64,000 bases of DNA from Vicinamibacterales bacterium (GTDB lineage: Bacteria; Acidobacteriota; Vicinamibacteria; Vicinamibacterales; UBA2999). The stretch is taken from assembly GCA_041394705.1 (NCBI GenBank), contig JAWKHS010000006.1, positions 186,001 through 250,000 on the forward strand, read 5' to 3'. The position numbers were made by a program, and so were the translations under genes. The first letter of the stretch is position 1. The number at the start of each line of letters is the position of its first letter. A model generated the notes under the pieces. It had not been told where the DNA came from. It ran no database searches and was given only the letters and a program-made list of their open reading frames with translations. Below, in pieces: positions 16,907 through 26,526 of the stretch.

Positions 16907-18592
16907 ATGTGGACGCACAACTACGAACCTCTCGGCGGCAGCCTTGCGCTCTCGGCGCCGGTGGCCGCGCTTCCGATCATCGTGCTCTTCCTGATGCTGG
17001 GCGTCTGGCGGGCGCCCACCTGGAAGGCCGCGCTCAGCGGGCTCGCCGCGGCCTTCGTCGTGGCGGTGGGCGTCTACGGCATGCCGCTGAACCTGGCGGT
17101 CGTCTCCACGATCTACGGCGCCGCCTACGGGCTCTTCCCCATCGCCTGGATCGTGTTCGCGTCGATCATGCTCTACCGGCTCGCGGTCGACACGGGTAAG
17201 TTCGAGATCATCAAGGACTCGGTCGGCAGCCTCACTGACGATCGACGCCTGCAGGCGATGTTCATCGCCTTCTCGTTCGGGGCCTTCATCGAAGGCGCGG
17301 CCGGCTTCGGCGCGCCGGTGGCGGTCTCGGGCGCGATGCTCGCGGGCCTCGGCTTCAACCCGTTCTATGCGGCCGGCATCTGCCTGCTGGCCAATACCGC
17401 GCCGGTGGCGTTCGGGTCGATCGGGATTCCCGTCGTGACGCTGTCGGCGGTGACGGGCCTGCCGGCGCTCCCACTCTCGGCGATGGTCGGCCGGATGTGC
17501 GCGCTCATCTCGGTCATCATCCCCGGCTACCTGATCGTCGTGATGGCCGGCTGGGCGAAGGCGGCGGAAGTACTGCCGGCCATCATCGCGTGCGGCGTCT
17601 CGTTCGCGGGCATGCAGCTCTTCGTCTCGAACGTCATGGGCCCGGAGCTCACCGACATCCTGAGCTCGCTCACGTGCATCGTCGTGATGGTGGCGGTGCT
17701 GAAGCTGTGGAAGCCGAAGAACATCATGCGGCTCGAGGGCGACCAGCCGGCGTCGGTGACGATGCTGAAGCACACGGGCGGCGAGCTCGTCTCGGCCTGG
17801 ATGCCGTACCTGCTCCTGGTGCTCTTCGTACTGGCCTGGGGCGAGCCGTCGATCAAGGTCCAGATCGACCGCTTCACCGACGGGCTGATGCCGTCGTTCT
17901 TCCCCAAGGCCGCCACCGGCCTGAACGGCATCGAGGTGTGGGGCCTGCACAACGCCATCACGCGCGTGCCGCCGGTCACGGCAGCGCCGTCGCCCTACGG
18001 CGCGGTCTTCACCCTGAACTGGCTCAGCGCGTCGGGCACGGCGTGTTTCCTGGCCACCATCGTGGCGGCGATGTTCCTCAAGGTGTCGCCTGGCCGGTTC
18101 GTGGGCATCTACAAGGCCACGTTCGGCCAGCTGAAGCTCGCGATGCTGACGATCGCGTCGATGCTCGGCCTCGCGTACCTCATGAACTACTCGGGGATGA
18201 CCTCCACGCTCGGCCTGGCGCTGGCGGCGACCGGCGTGGTCTTCCCGTTCTTCAGCGCCGTGGTGGGCTGGCTCGGGGTGTTCCTGACCGGCAGCGACAC
18301 CTCCGCCAACGCGCTCTTCGGGAACCTGCAGGTGGTGACCGCGAACGCGCTCGGCCTGAATCCCGTGCTCACGGCGTCGGTGAACTCGGCGGCGGGCGTG
18401 ATGGGCAAGATGATCTCGGTGCAGTCGATCGCCGTGGCCGTCGCGGCCACGGGCATGACGTCGGACGACGAGAGCCGGCTGTTCCGGTTCACCATCAAGC
18501 ACAGCGTGATGCTGATGATGGTGATGGGCGTGGTGGCGATGCTGTACGCCTACGTCGTCCCCGGCTGGGTGCCGGTGGCGCCGCCGAAGTGA
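16907..18592 (+). CDS. lctP: L-lactate permease, LctP family
   Basis: This 561-residue inner-membrane carrier has 12 or more hydrophobic segments and the family's best conserved stretches: FGAFIEGAAGFGAPVA, LLANTAPVAFGSIGIP, and LTGSDTSANALFGNLQ near the C-terminus. LctP proteins import lactate and glycolate with protons. Length matches the family (about 550). The start MWTHNYEPLGG is normal for it. An FAD-linked dehydrogenase that could oxidise 2-hydroxy acids is encoded far away at 61188-62762; no lactate operon is adjacent. It is followed by a decayed gene remnant. Confidence 0.94.
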   Translation: MWTHNYEPLGGSLALSAPVAALPIIVLFLMLGVWRAPTWKAALSGLAAAFVVAVGVYGMPLNLAVVSTIYGAAYGLFPIAWIVFASIMLYRLAVDTGKFEIIKDSVGSLTDDRRLQAMFIAFSFGAFIEGAAGFGAPVAVSGAMLAGLGFNPFYAAGICLLANTAPVAFGSIGIPVVTLSAVTGLPALPLSAMVGRMCALISVIIPGYLIVVMAGWAKAAEVLPAIIACGVSFAGMQLFVSNVMGPELTDILSSLTCIVVMVAVLKLWKPKNIMRLEGDQPASVTMLKHTGGELVSAWMPYLLLVLFVLAWGEPSIKVQIDRFTDGLMPSFFPKAATGLNGIEVWGLHNAITRVPPVTAAPSPYGAVFTLNWLSASGTACFLATIVAAMFLKVSPGRFVGIYKATFGQLKLAMLTIASMLGLAYLMNYSGMTSTLGLALAATGVVFPFFSAVVGWLGVFLTGSDTSANALFGNLQVVTANALGLNPVLTASVNSAAGVMGKMISVQSIAVAVAATGMTSDDESRLFRFTIKHSVMLMMVMGVVAMLYAYVVPGWVPVAPPK

Positions 18593-18601
18593 CCGCTAGG
18601 C

Positions 18602-18842
18602 TCAGGGCACGACGCTGAAGGCGTCCACCCCCGGGCCCAGCCCGTCGTCGGCCAGGACTCCTCGAAGTCGATGGAGACGCTGGTCGGACAGCCGAAGCGT
18701 GGGTGGTACGACGCGCTGAACCTGAACGGGCCGCGGTCGAGGATGGCCGACAGCTCGTCGAACGTCGCGTCGATCGTCTCGAACCGCCTGCGAGCGTGAG
18801 CACGACGACCGCGTCCGCGACGATCCTCGCCTCCAGCCCCAT
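18602..18842 (-). pseudogene. Decayed DUF6174-like gene with two frameshifts
   Basis: Three minus-strand frames together spell a DUF6174-like C-terminal domain. Frame one from ATG 18842 gives ARIVADAVVVLTLAGG; frame two gives RFETIDATFDELSAILD and FSASYHPRFGCPTSVSID; frame three gives LADDGLGPGVDAFSVVP and a stop at 18602. No single frame contains all, so two single-base shifts are implied, one near 18790 and one near 18655. The N-terminal half of a normal family member is missing. A sequencing error could explain one shift; two shifts plus truncation suggest decay. The 354 bases between the permease and the reductase hold nothing else I can identify. Confidence 0.55.
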
Positions 18843-18946
18843 CTCCCGGCCTCGTCTCCGTACCGCGCCCCGCGCGGGCGCGCACCTGGAGGGAGTTTCG
18901 ACCGGGAGCCCTCCGGACTTGAGAGGCTGGACCGCGAACGGCCGGG

Positions 18947-20020
18947 CTACTTCTCCCGCGGGCTGTGCAGACCGGCGCTCGGCGAGACGTAAGTACCGGT
19001 GCGCAGCTGTCGCGTCATCGTGGCCAGGCTCAGAGCGGCGTGCTCCACCTGCGTGAAGAGGTCCGTGTCGGCGTCGAGGTCCGCGTGACTGGTCGCGTAC
19101 GGCCGGTACCAACCGATCCACGTGTCGAGCGCGGCCGCCGGACCCGCCTGCACCATCCCGATGTCGGTGAGCCAGTCCACGAGCATCCGGCGCAGGTTCT
19201 CGGGGCCCGCCGCATCGCCGTGGGCCACGACGGCGAACGCGCGCCCGGCCAGGTGTTTCGGATAGTCCCAGCCCGCCAGCTCCACCTCCTTGGCGAGCGC
19301 CGGATCCTTGCCGTGCGTGGTGGTCGGGTCGGGATTCCCGCCATCGGCGCAGACCAGGCGGTCGATCATGAGCTTCAGGCTCGCCGGCGCCTGGTACCAG
19401 TGCACGGGACACAGCAGGAAGACGCCGTGCGCCGCGGTCCACCGCGGGTAGATCTCGGCCATCCAGTCGCCGGCCTGGCCGAGCGCGTGGTTGGGATAGC
19501 AGGAGCACGGCCAGTGGCACAGGGGCTGCGCCGTGGAGACGCACGCCTTGCACGGGTAGATCACCTTCAGGGGCTCGTCGGCGAGATCCGACACGTTCAG
19601 GACGTCCACCTCGTGCCCGGGCAGGCGGTCCAGCGTCTGGCGCGCGTGCTCCGCGAGGCGGTGCGTCTTGGAGATCTCCCCGGGACAGGTGTGCTGGCTC
19701 CGCGTCGAGCCGTTGACCAGCAGGATGCGCGTCGGCGACGCCGCGTCCTTCTGGCGGGCCTCGGCGGCCTGGATGGCGGCGCGGGCGGCCAGCCACTCGT
19801 CGGCGAGCGCGTAGCCGGGATCCGCGAACCCGGGGCCGGCCGGCGAGGTCCGGGGCGACTTGCGGTACACGCTGTACCCGTCCCAGGCCTTCTCGAACAC
19901 CTGCTCGAGCGCCGGCGCGACGGCCTCGAACGCGGGATCGTAGAAGCGCGCCATGAAGCGCGTCCGGAACTCGTCCTTCGTCAGGGGCACGTACTCGGCA
20001 TCGCGTCGCACGTCGCTCAT
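18947..20020 (-). CDS. NADPH-dependent FMN reductase-like flavodoxin-fold protein
   Basis: This 357-residue protein has a roughly 95-residue N-terminal extension and then a flavodoxin-like reductase fold: RILLVNGSTRSQHTCPG is the FMN phosphate loop, VFLLCPVHWYQAPASLKLMIDRL the second FMN-contacting loop, and FAVVAHGDAAG the third. A dense cysteine cluster is unusual: C157, C160, C168, C172 and C174 in a span that could bind an iron-sulfur or zinc centre. It likely reduces flavin or a quinone/metal acceptor using NAD(P)H. Its ATG overlaps the stop of the M14 peptidase by four bases (ATGA), implying translational coupling. Confidence 0.8.
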   Translation of the reverse strand: MSDVRRDAEYVPLTKDEFRTRFMARFYDPAFEAVAPALEQVFEKAWDGYSVYRKSPRTSPAGPGFADPGYALADEWLAARAAIQAAEARQKDAASPTRILLVNGSTRSQHTCPGEISKTHRLAEHARQTLDRLPGHEVDVLNVSDLADEPLKVIYPCKACVSTAQPLCHWPCSCYPNHALGQAGDWMAEIYPRWTAAHGVFLLCPVHWYQAPASLKLMIDRLVCADGGNPDPTTTHGKDPALAKEVELAGWDYPKHLAGRAFAVVAHGDAAGPENLRRMLVDWLTDIGMVQAGPAAALDTWIGWYRPYATSHADLDADTDLFTQVEHAALSLATMTRQLRTGTYVSPSAGLHSPREK

Positions 20021-22689
20021 CGCCGGCCCTCGTGTGGCACGTTCATCACGGCATTGAAGATGATCCGGAACGTCCCGAACGGCTGGCCCCGCCACTGCGG
20101 ACGGAAGCCCAGGAGCACCACGCGGCCCTCCCCGACGGGAAGCGCGACGGCGGCGGCCTTCCCCTGCAGGTACTTCTCGCCCACGAGGTAGCCGGACAGC
20201 AGGGGCGACCCCGCTGCCTCGTAGCGGGCCAGGACCTCGCCGGCGAAGCCCTCCTGCGGATCGAAGACCGGGCTCCCGTCCACGAAGACGGCCGCGCGAT
20301 CCGGCATGCCCGCCATCACGGGGTGGGCCGTGTCCACGTCCACCTGCACGATGGACCCGCCGGTGAAGAAGTCCTGGCGCTTCACGCCGGCGACGGCGTT
20401 CTTGAGGGGAAGGTGCAGCTGATCGATGGCGAAGAGCGCGCTCCTGTTGAAGCAGACGAGGGTGCCGCCCCGGCGCACGAACGCATCCAGCGCCCGCACG
20501 CCCTCGGTGCCCAGGCCGCCCACGTACTGCGGCGGCACCGCCCCCTGCGCGTAGCCGTCCATCAGGCCCCGCGCCTCGTCGGCGATGAGGACCACGTCCA
20601 CGCGATCCGAGAGCGGCGTGGCGGCGTGGAAGTCGGCGGGCGTGAGGTTCACGAACGCGAACCCGTACTGCTCGAGCACCCAGCGCGTCCAGCCCTCGTC
20701 CATGCTGGGCATCCACGGGCGGTACAGGCCGATCCGCGACGCCTTCACGTCGGGGCCCGCGGCGCTCGCCGCGCGCTCCGCCTGGAGGGCCAGCGACGAC
20801 ACGATGTCGGCGAGTTCCGGCTCGCGCAGGCCCGACAGCGCATAACGGGCGCCCTTGCCCGCCGCGCCTGCCACGTACCGGACCGTCCCGCCGGACTTCC
20901 ACGCGCGGTTCACGGCGCGGAAGCTGTTGTTCTGGGCAGGGTCGACGAGCAGCACCGGGCCCGTGCCCGTGGCCTTCCCCGCCGGAGGCACGATCGCGGC
21001 GGCGACCGGGTTCGCGTCGAACCCCAGGCCGGGCAGGCTGTCGAAGGGTGAGCGATCCACGGTGCCCGTGACGTAGGGCGTCGGCGCGGCTGTCGCGGTG
21101 GGCGTCCCGCCCAGGGGCGAGAGGGCCGCCTTCGCCTCGGGCGAGAGCGGCGTCGTGGCAGCCGACACGCGCACGCCCATCTGGTACGGGAGCGTCCAGC
21201 CCGCGGCGTCGTAGGGCTGTTCGAGCGGGCCGTCCGGCGACTCGCGGAGCTCCGGATACGTCTGGGCTTCGAGCACCTGGCGCGCCGTTTCCGCGAACTC
21301 CTGGTCCATGGGGATCACCCAGCTGCCGGCGTCGTAGGACACGCCGTCGATGGCGGCCGCCGTCGTCATCTGGGACACGCGCACGCCCTGGAACGCGAGC
21401 CGGCGAAGCAGCTCCACCGCGGCCACCGGGTCGCGCTGCTGCTGCGGCACCACGAAGGCGTAGGGCGGACCGTTCCTGAACTGTTCGATCTGCCGGCGGC
21501 CCGCCCGGTACCGGTTCAGCAGCAGCGATTCCTTGTAGCGCGCGGCCCAGTCGAGCACCGAGAGCGACGCCGTCTCCATGTACTCGACCGCGTCGCGCAG
21601 GCGCCACCAGCCGCCCGTCCACGGGCTGCTGTAGAGGCTCTGCGGCCGCAGGTCGCGCATGTCGGCCGGGAAGTCGTTCAGCGTGTAGAAGCGCGGCGTC
21701 GCGTACTGGTAGAGCGCCGTCTCGGTCCAGAACGAGGCGATGTTCTGCAGCATGGGCTTGTAGTCGATGTAGCCCGGGTACCAGGCGTCGAACCCCGTGC
21801 CCATGTGCGTGGCGCCCACCTGGCCGCGCTCCTCGAGGCCTTTTGCGATCGCCATGCCGATCATGTTGACCTCGCGCGACAGCAGGTACGGCACGCGCGT
21901 CGCGATCGGCTCGGCGAAGGGCGGCAGCCAGATGCGGGTCGGGAACGGCGACGACTGGTGGTGCACGTGAATCACCTGCGGCTCCCAGTCGCGCCAGGCG
22001 TGCTCCATCACGCGCGACTCGATCATGTTCAGCATGTAGCCGTCGCGGTTGTTGTCGTGGCCGACGTACTCCTGGTACAGCTTCGGGAGCGGCGCCACCT
22101 CGAACAGCGTGCCGACGTTCGACCGGTACCACTCGGCCACCATCGTCTGGCCGTCCGGGTTGATGGTGGGCCACAGGAGCAGCACCACGTTGTCGAGCAC
22201 GAGCTTCGTGTCCGGCTCGTCGGCGTGCGAGAGCAGGTCGTAGGCGAGCTGCGGCGTGTGCTGAGGCCCGGCCACCTCGGTGGCGTGCAGGCCGCCGTCG
22301 ATGTGCACGAAGGCCTTCCCCTCGCGCGCCAGCGCCCGTGCCTCGGTCTCGCTCAGCCCGTCGGGATGCGCCAGCCGCTGCGCGATCTCCCGGAGGCGGC
22401 TGATGTTCTTCAGGTTCTGCGGGGACGAGATGAGCGCCAGGTGGTAGGTGCGTCCCTGCGTGGACGCGCCCGCCGTGAGCATCGTCATCCGGTCCGACGC
22501 CGCGTCGAGCTTCTGGAAGTAGCCGACGACGTCCTCGTAGGTGGCCAGCTTGTAGTCCGCGCCGGGACGGAACCCCAGTACCGATTCTGGCGTGGGGAGC
22601 GCCGCCCCTTGCGTCCGGACCACAGGCGCGCCGCCGCCGAGCACCACCGCGGCCAGCACGGCCAGCCAGATCACGCGTTTCAGGACCAT
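20017..22689 (-). CDS. Exported M14 zinc carboxypeptidase with C-terminal GATase-like domain
   Basis: This is an 890-residue secreted peptidase. ATG 22689 gives a leader (1-29, VLAAVVLGGGAP). The M14 zinc motif HxxE is H135-A-T-E138 in HIDGGLHATEVAGPQ, with the third histidine probably in VIHVHHQSS. ASTQGRTYHLALIS is the typical strand before it. After the peptidase core (about 40-400), the second half has features of a class I amidotransferase-like domain (GLYRPWMPSMDEGWTRWVLE, GTLVCFNRSALFAID, PVGEGRVVLLGFRPQW), seen in related large M14 proteins. It probably cleaves extracellular peptides for nutrition. It is coupled by overlap to the reductase gene and divergent from the S9 peptidase at 22848. 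Confidence 0.9.
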   Translation of the reverse strand: MVLKRVIWLAVLAAVVLGGGAPVVRTQGAALPTPESVLGFRPGADYKLATYEDVVGYFQKLDAASDRMTMLTAGASTQGRTYHLALISSPQNLKNISRLREIAQRLAHPDGLSETEARALAREGKAFVHIDGGLHATEVAGPQHTPQLAYDLLSHADEPDTKLVLDNVVLLLWPTINPDGQTMVAEWYRSNVGTLFEVAPLPKLYQEYVGHDNNRDGYMLNMIESRVMEHAWRDWEPQVIHVHHQSSPFPTRIWLPPFAEPIATRVPYLLSREVNMIGMAIAKGLEERGQVGATHMGTGFDAWYPGYIDYKPMLQNIASFWTETALYQYATPRFYTLNDFPADMRDLRPQSLYSSPWTGGWWRLRDAVEYMETASLSVLDWAARYKESLLLNRYRAGRRQIEQFRNGPPYAFVVPQQQRDPVAAVELLRRLAFQGVRVSQMTTAAAIDGVSYDAGSWVIPMDQEFAETARQVLEAQTYPELRESPDGPLEQPYDAAGWTLPYQMGVRVSAATTPLSPEAKAALSPLGGTPTATAAPTPYVTGTVDRSPFDSLPGLGFDANPVAAAIVPPAGKATGTGPVLLVDPAQNNSFRAVNRAWKSGGTVRYVAGAAGKGARYALSGLREPELADIVSSLALQAERAASAAGPDVKASRIGLYRPWMPSMDEGWTRWVLEQYGFAFVNLTPADFHAATPLSDRVDVVLIADEARGLMDGYAQGAVPPQYVGGLGTEGVRALDAFVRRGGTLVCFNRSALFAIDQLHLPLKNAVAGVKRQDFFTGGSIVQVDVDTAHPVMAGMPDRAAVFVDGSPVFDPQEGFAGEVLARYEAAGSPLLSGYLVGEKYLQGKAAAVALPVGEGRVVLLGFRPQWRGQPFGTFRIIFNAVMNVPHEGRR

Positions 22690-22847
22690 GCCGAGCGTTA
22701 TAGCACGCGGTCTCCGGGCACGCCGGCGCGGGCCGGATGGTGACAACGCAGGCTGGGAGGGCCGGACGAGGGGACGAGTCGCCGGGACCCGAATCCGTGC
22801 AACGGAGCCCGCCGACCGCCTACACTGCTGGACAAGGAGATTCCCCG

Positions 22848-25220
22848 ATGACGTGCGGTGTCCGGTATGTCCGGGCCAGCGCCTGGCTGGCCGTGTGCGC
22901 GACCGTTCTCGCCTCGCCCCACCTCGTCGCCGCGCAGGGGGCCGCCGCCCCGGCGACGCGGCCGGTCCTCACCGCCGACGACTACGCCCATGCCGAGACC
23001 TTCCTGGCGGCATCGGCGAACCCGCTCGTGGTGGGCGGCACCGTGAACGCCCGGTGGCTGGACGACGACCGGTTCACCTACAGGAGCTCCACCGGTGACG
23101 GCGGCGAGTTCTACGTGGTGGACCCGGTCAGGAAGACCCGCACGCTGGCCTTCGATCACCAGCGGCTGGCCGCGGCGCTCGCCACCGCCTCCGGGGACAA
23201 GGTGGATCCGGCGAAGCTGCCGTTCCAGTCGATCGATCTCTCGGCCGACGGTGCCTCGGTGAGCTTCGACGTGGGCCGCAAGCGCTACACCTGCGACGTG
23301 AAGGGCGCCGCGTGCACGGGCACCGACGCCACGCGCGACCCGAACGCGGTCCTGTCGCCCGACGGCACGCGCGCCGTGTTCATCAAGGACTGGAACCTGT
23401 GGGTGCGCGACATCGCCTCGAAAGTCGAGCGGCCGCTCACGACCGACGGCGTCGAGCACTTCGGCTACGCCACCGACAACGCCGGCTGGACGCACAGCGA
23501 CCGCGCGATCGTGCTCTGGTCGCCGGACTCCAAGAAGGTGGCCACCTACCAGCAGGACGACCGACAGGTGGGCGACATGTACCTGGTGGAGACCACGGTC
23601 GGCCACCCCGTCCTGCACGCGTGGAAGTATCCGCTGCCCGGCGACGAGCACGTGTCCATGCTGCACCGCGTGGTCATCGACACCGACACCGGCGCGGTCG
23701 TCCGCTTCAAGATGGCGCCGGACTTCCACCGGGCGATGCTGGGCGACGACTTCGACACCGACGACATGAAGTGGAGCCCGGACGCGGCCCGGCTGGCGTT
23801 CGTGTCCACGAACCGCGACCACAAGACGGCCACGGTGCGCGTGGCCGACGCGGCGACGGGCGATGTCCGCACGGTGTTCGAGGAGTCGGAGCGGACGCAC
23901 TTCGAGGCGCCGGCGGGCTGGCGCGTGCTCTGGGCCACGAACGAGATCCTGTGGAACTCGCAGCGCGACGACTGGAGCCACCTGTATCTTTACGACCTGA
24001 ACTCGGGCCGCCTGAAGCACCAGGTCACGTCGGGGCCCGGTCCTGTGACGCGTATCGTGCACCTGGACGAGAAGGCCCGCGTCCTGTACTTCGCCGCGAA
24101 CGGCCGCGAGCCCGGGCAGGATCCGTACTTCAGCCACCTGTACCGAATCGGCCTCGACGGCAAGGGCTACCGGCTCCTCACGCCGGCCGAGGGGCATCAC
24201 GGCGTGCAGATGGCGCCGTCCGGCACGTTCGTCATCGACAGCACGTCGGCGCCGGACATGGCGCCGGAGGTGGTGCTGCGGGACGCGGCGGGCGCGGTCG
24301 TGATGCCGATCGAGAAGGCCGACATCACGAAGCTCGTGGCGGCGGGCTGGAAGCCGCCCACGCGGTTCACCGTCAAGGCGCGCGACGGCAAGACGGACCT
24401 GTACGGACTCCTCTTCCGGCCCACGAACTTCGACGCCTCGAAGAAGTACCCCATCATCAACTACGCCTATCCGGGACCGCAGACCGGCTCGGTCGGCAGC
24501 CGGGCCTTCATGGCGGCGAGAAACGACCACCAGGCGCTGGCGGAGCTGGGCTTCGTGGTGATCGCCTTGGACGGGATGGGCACCCCCGGCCGATCCAAGT
24601 CGTTCCACGACACCTGGTACGGCGCCATGGGCCGCGACAACACGCTGCCGGACCAGGTGGAGGGCATGAAGCAGCTGGCCGCGCGCTTCCCGTGGATCGA
24701 CCTCGACCGGGCCGCGATGTGGGGGCATTCCGGCGGCGGGTTCATCACGGCCGACGCGATGTTCCGCTACCCCGACTTCTTCAAGGTGGGCATCTCGGAG
24801 TCGGGCAACCACGACCAGCGCCTGTACGAGGACGACTGGGGCGAGCGGTACCAGGGCCTGCTGCACCGGCTGGGCGGCGAGCACAAGGGCACGGGCGACG
24901 AGCCGCGCGACACCTACGAGGCGGAGGCCAACCAGACGATCGCCAGGAACCTGAAGGGCAAGCTCCTGCTGATGCACGGCATGATGGACGACAACGTCCC
25001 GCCGCAGAACACCTACCTGGTGATGGACGCCCTCATCAAGGCGAACAAGGACTTCGATCTCATCCTGCTGCCCAACCAGCGCCACGGCTACGGACCCGAT
25101 GCCCCGTACGTGATGCGCCGGCGCTGGGACTACTTCGTGCGCAACCTGCTGGGCGCCGAACCGCCGAAGGAATACGAGATGAAGGGCGCGAGGGCGGCGG
25201 CCCGTCCGGGCACGCAGTAG
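22848..25220 (+). CDS. Exported S9 family prolyl oligopeptidase, dipeptidyl peptidase IV-like
   Basis: This 790-residue protein has a signal peptide (1-26, HLVAAQG), a DPP IV-type N-terminal beta-propeller (about 40-480) and an alpha/beta hydrolase domain. The nucleophile is S628 in GHSGGG, the acid is in the DDN motif at 714-716, and the base is H746 in RHGYG. Two residues before the serine is H627, as in the family. The enzyme would remove N-terminal dipeptides after proline or alanine in the periplasm. AAGGAGA precedes ATG 22848 by nine bases. The neighbouring M14 peptidase and downstream MFS exporter suggest peptide scavenging, but a shared promoter is not shown. A 7-bp GC stem (25229-25248) follows the stop. 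Confidence 0.93.
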   Translation: MTCGVRYVRASAWLAVCATVLASPHLVAAQGAAAPATRPVLTADDYAHAETFLAASANPLVVGGTVNARWLDDDRFTYRSSTGDGGEFYVVDPVRKTRTLAFDHQRLAAALATASGDKVDPAKLPFQSIDLSADGASVSFDVGRKRYTCDVKGAACTGTDATRDPNAVLSPDGTRAVFIKDWNLWVRDIASKVERPLTTDGVEHFGYATDNAGWTHSDRAIVLWSPDSKKVATYQQDDRQVGDMYLVETTVGHPVLHAWKYPLPGDEHVSMLHRVVIDTDTGAVVRFKMAPDFHRAMLGDDFDTDDMKWSPDAARLAFVSTNRDHKTATVRVADAATGDVRTVFEESERTHFEAPAGWRVLWATNEILWNSQRDDWSHLYLYDLNSGRLKHQVTSGPGPVTRIVHLDEKARVLYFAANGREPGQDPYFSHLYRIGLDGKGYRLLTPAEGHHGVQMAPSGTFVIDSTSAPDMAPEVVLRDAAGAVVMPIEKADITKLVAAGWKPPTRFTVKARDGKTDLYGLLFRPTNFDASKKYPIINYAYPGPQTGSVGSRAFMAARNDHQALAELGFVVIALDGMGTPGRSKSFHDTWYGAMGRDNTLPDQVEGMKQLAARFPWIDLDRAAMWGHSGGGFITADAMFRYPDFFKVGISESGNHDQRLYEDDWGERYQGLLHRLGGEHKGTGDEPRDTYEAEANQTIARNLKGKLLLMHGMMDDNVPPQNTYLVMDALIKANKDFDLILLPNQRHGYGPDAPYVMRRRWDYFVRNLLGAEPPKEYEMKGARAAARPGTQ

Positions 25221-25275
25221 CGGGCGCGCGCGGCCGGGACCGGCCGCGGGGCGTGTGCGAGAATCCTGGGGACCC

Positions 25276-26526
25276 GTGAGTTCCCCGTTTCGCGCCCTGC
25301 GGTCCCGCAACTACCGGCTGTTCTTCATCGGCCAGGGCATCTCGCTCATCGGCTCGTGGATGACCCGGCTGGCCACGTCGTGGCTGGTCTACCGCCTGAC
25401 CGACTCCGCGTTCCTCCTCGGACTCGTCGCGTTCGCCGGGCAGGCGCCGTCGCTCGTGCTGCCGCCGCTGGCCGGGGTGTGGGTGGACCGGTGGGATCGC
25501 CACAAGGTGCTCGTCACCCTGCAGATCCTGGCGATGCTGCAGTCCCTGGCGATGGCCGGCCTCACGCTGAGCGGGCTCATCACCGTGCCCTGGATCATCG
25601 GTCTCGCCCTCTTCCAGGGATTCATCAGCGCGGTGGAGATTCCCACGCGGCAGTCGTTCGTCGTCCGGATGATCGACGACCGGGCAGACCTGAGCAACGC
25701 GATCGCGCTCAACTCCTCCAACTTCAACAGCGCCCGCCTGATCGGCCCGGCCATCGCCGGCGGGCTCGTGGCCGCCGTCGGCGAGGGCTACTGCTTCCTC
25801 ATCGACGGACTGAGCTACCTGGCCGTCATCTGGGGCCTGCTGGCGATGAAGCTGACGCCCGACGACCGGCCCCGGACGACGCGGCACGTCTGGCACGAGC
25901 TGTCGGAGGGCTGGCAGTACCTCGTCCAGGCCACGCCGATCCGCGTCCTGTTCATCTTCCTGGGGGTCATCGGCATCATGAGCGCGCCGTACACCGCGCT
26001 CACGCCGCTCGTGGCCGGGCGCACGCTGGGGGGCGGTGCGCACACGCTCGGGTTCCTGATGACCGCCTCGGGGGTGGGGGCGCTGCTGTGCGCCGTGCGC
26101 CTCGTGATGCGGACCACGGTGGTGGGTCTGGGCCGGATGATGACGGTGGCCGTCGCCGCCTTCGGCGCCGGCTGCATCGGTCTTGGCGTGTCCGAGCGGC
26201 TGTGGCTGTCCATGTTGCTCATGGCCATCACCGGCTACGGCCTGATGTATCAGGTGGTGGCCACCAACACGATCGTCCAGACCATCGTGGATGACGACAA
26301 GCGCGGGCGCGTGATGTCGTACTACACGATCGCCCTGGCCGGGTCCGGTCCCGTGGGCAGCCTGCTGGGCGGATCGCTCGCGTCCCGCATCGGCGTCGAG
26401 GCCACGTACGCGGCGTGCGGCGGCGCCTGCCTGCTGATGGCCCTGTGGTTCTGGCGCCAGCTGCCGGCCCTGCGCGAGGCCGTCCGGCCGCGCTACGTCG
26501 AGCTCGGCATCATCCCCGGGGCGTGA
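25276..26526 (+). CDS. MFS transporter, EntS-like (MFS_3) group
   Basis: This protein of about 416 residues has 12 membrane segments and MFS_3 signatures: FRALRSRNYRLFFIGQGISL at the N-terminus, AGVWVDRWDRHKVLV as the loop 2-3 motif, and DDDKRGRVMS in the second half. The group includes the enterobactin exporter EntS and many putative drug exporters. GTG 25276 is preferred because family members start near FRAL; GTG 25255 would add seven residues. No strong ribosome site is visible for either. The 3' end overlaps the opposite CcdC-like gene by 17 bases. Substrate is unknown. Confidence 0.85.
   Translation: MSSPFRALRSRNYRLFFIGQGISLIGSWMTRLATSWLVYRLTDSAFLLGLVAFAGQAPSLVLPPLAGVWVDRWDRHKVLVTLQILAMLQSLAMAGLTLSGLITVPWIIGLALFQGFISAVEIPTRQSFVVRMIDDRADLSNAIALNSSNFNSARLIGPAIAGGLVAAVGEGYCFLIDGLSYLAVIWGLLAMKLTPDDRPRTTRHVWHELSEGWQYLVQATPIRVLFIFLGVIGIMSAPYTALTPLVAGRTLGGGAHTLGFLMTASGVGALLCAVRLVMRTTVVGLGRMMTVAVAAFGAGCIGLGVSERLWLSMLLMAITGYGLMYQVVATNTIVQTIVDDDKRGRVMSYYTIALAGSGPVGSLLGGSLASRIGVEATYAACGGACLLMALWFWRQLPALREAVRPRYVELGIIPGA

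Noticed and set aside
20021..22174. N-terminal extension of the FMN reductase frame
   Set aside because: It runs through the M14 peptidase in another frame; the reductase start is the ATG overlapping the peptidase stop.
25229..25248. GC-rich hairpin between the S9 peptidase and the MFS gene
   Set aside because: The stem has no T-run and GC-rich stems are expected by chance here, so it is not called a terminator.
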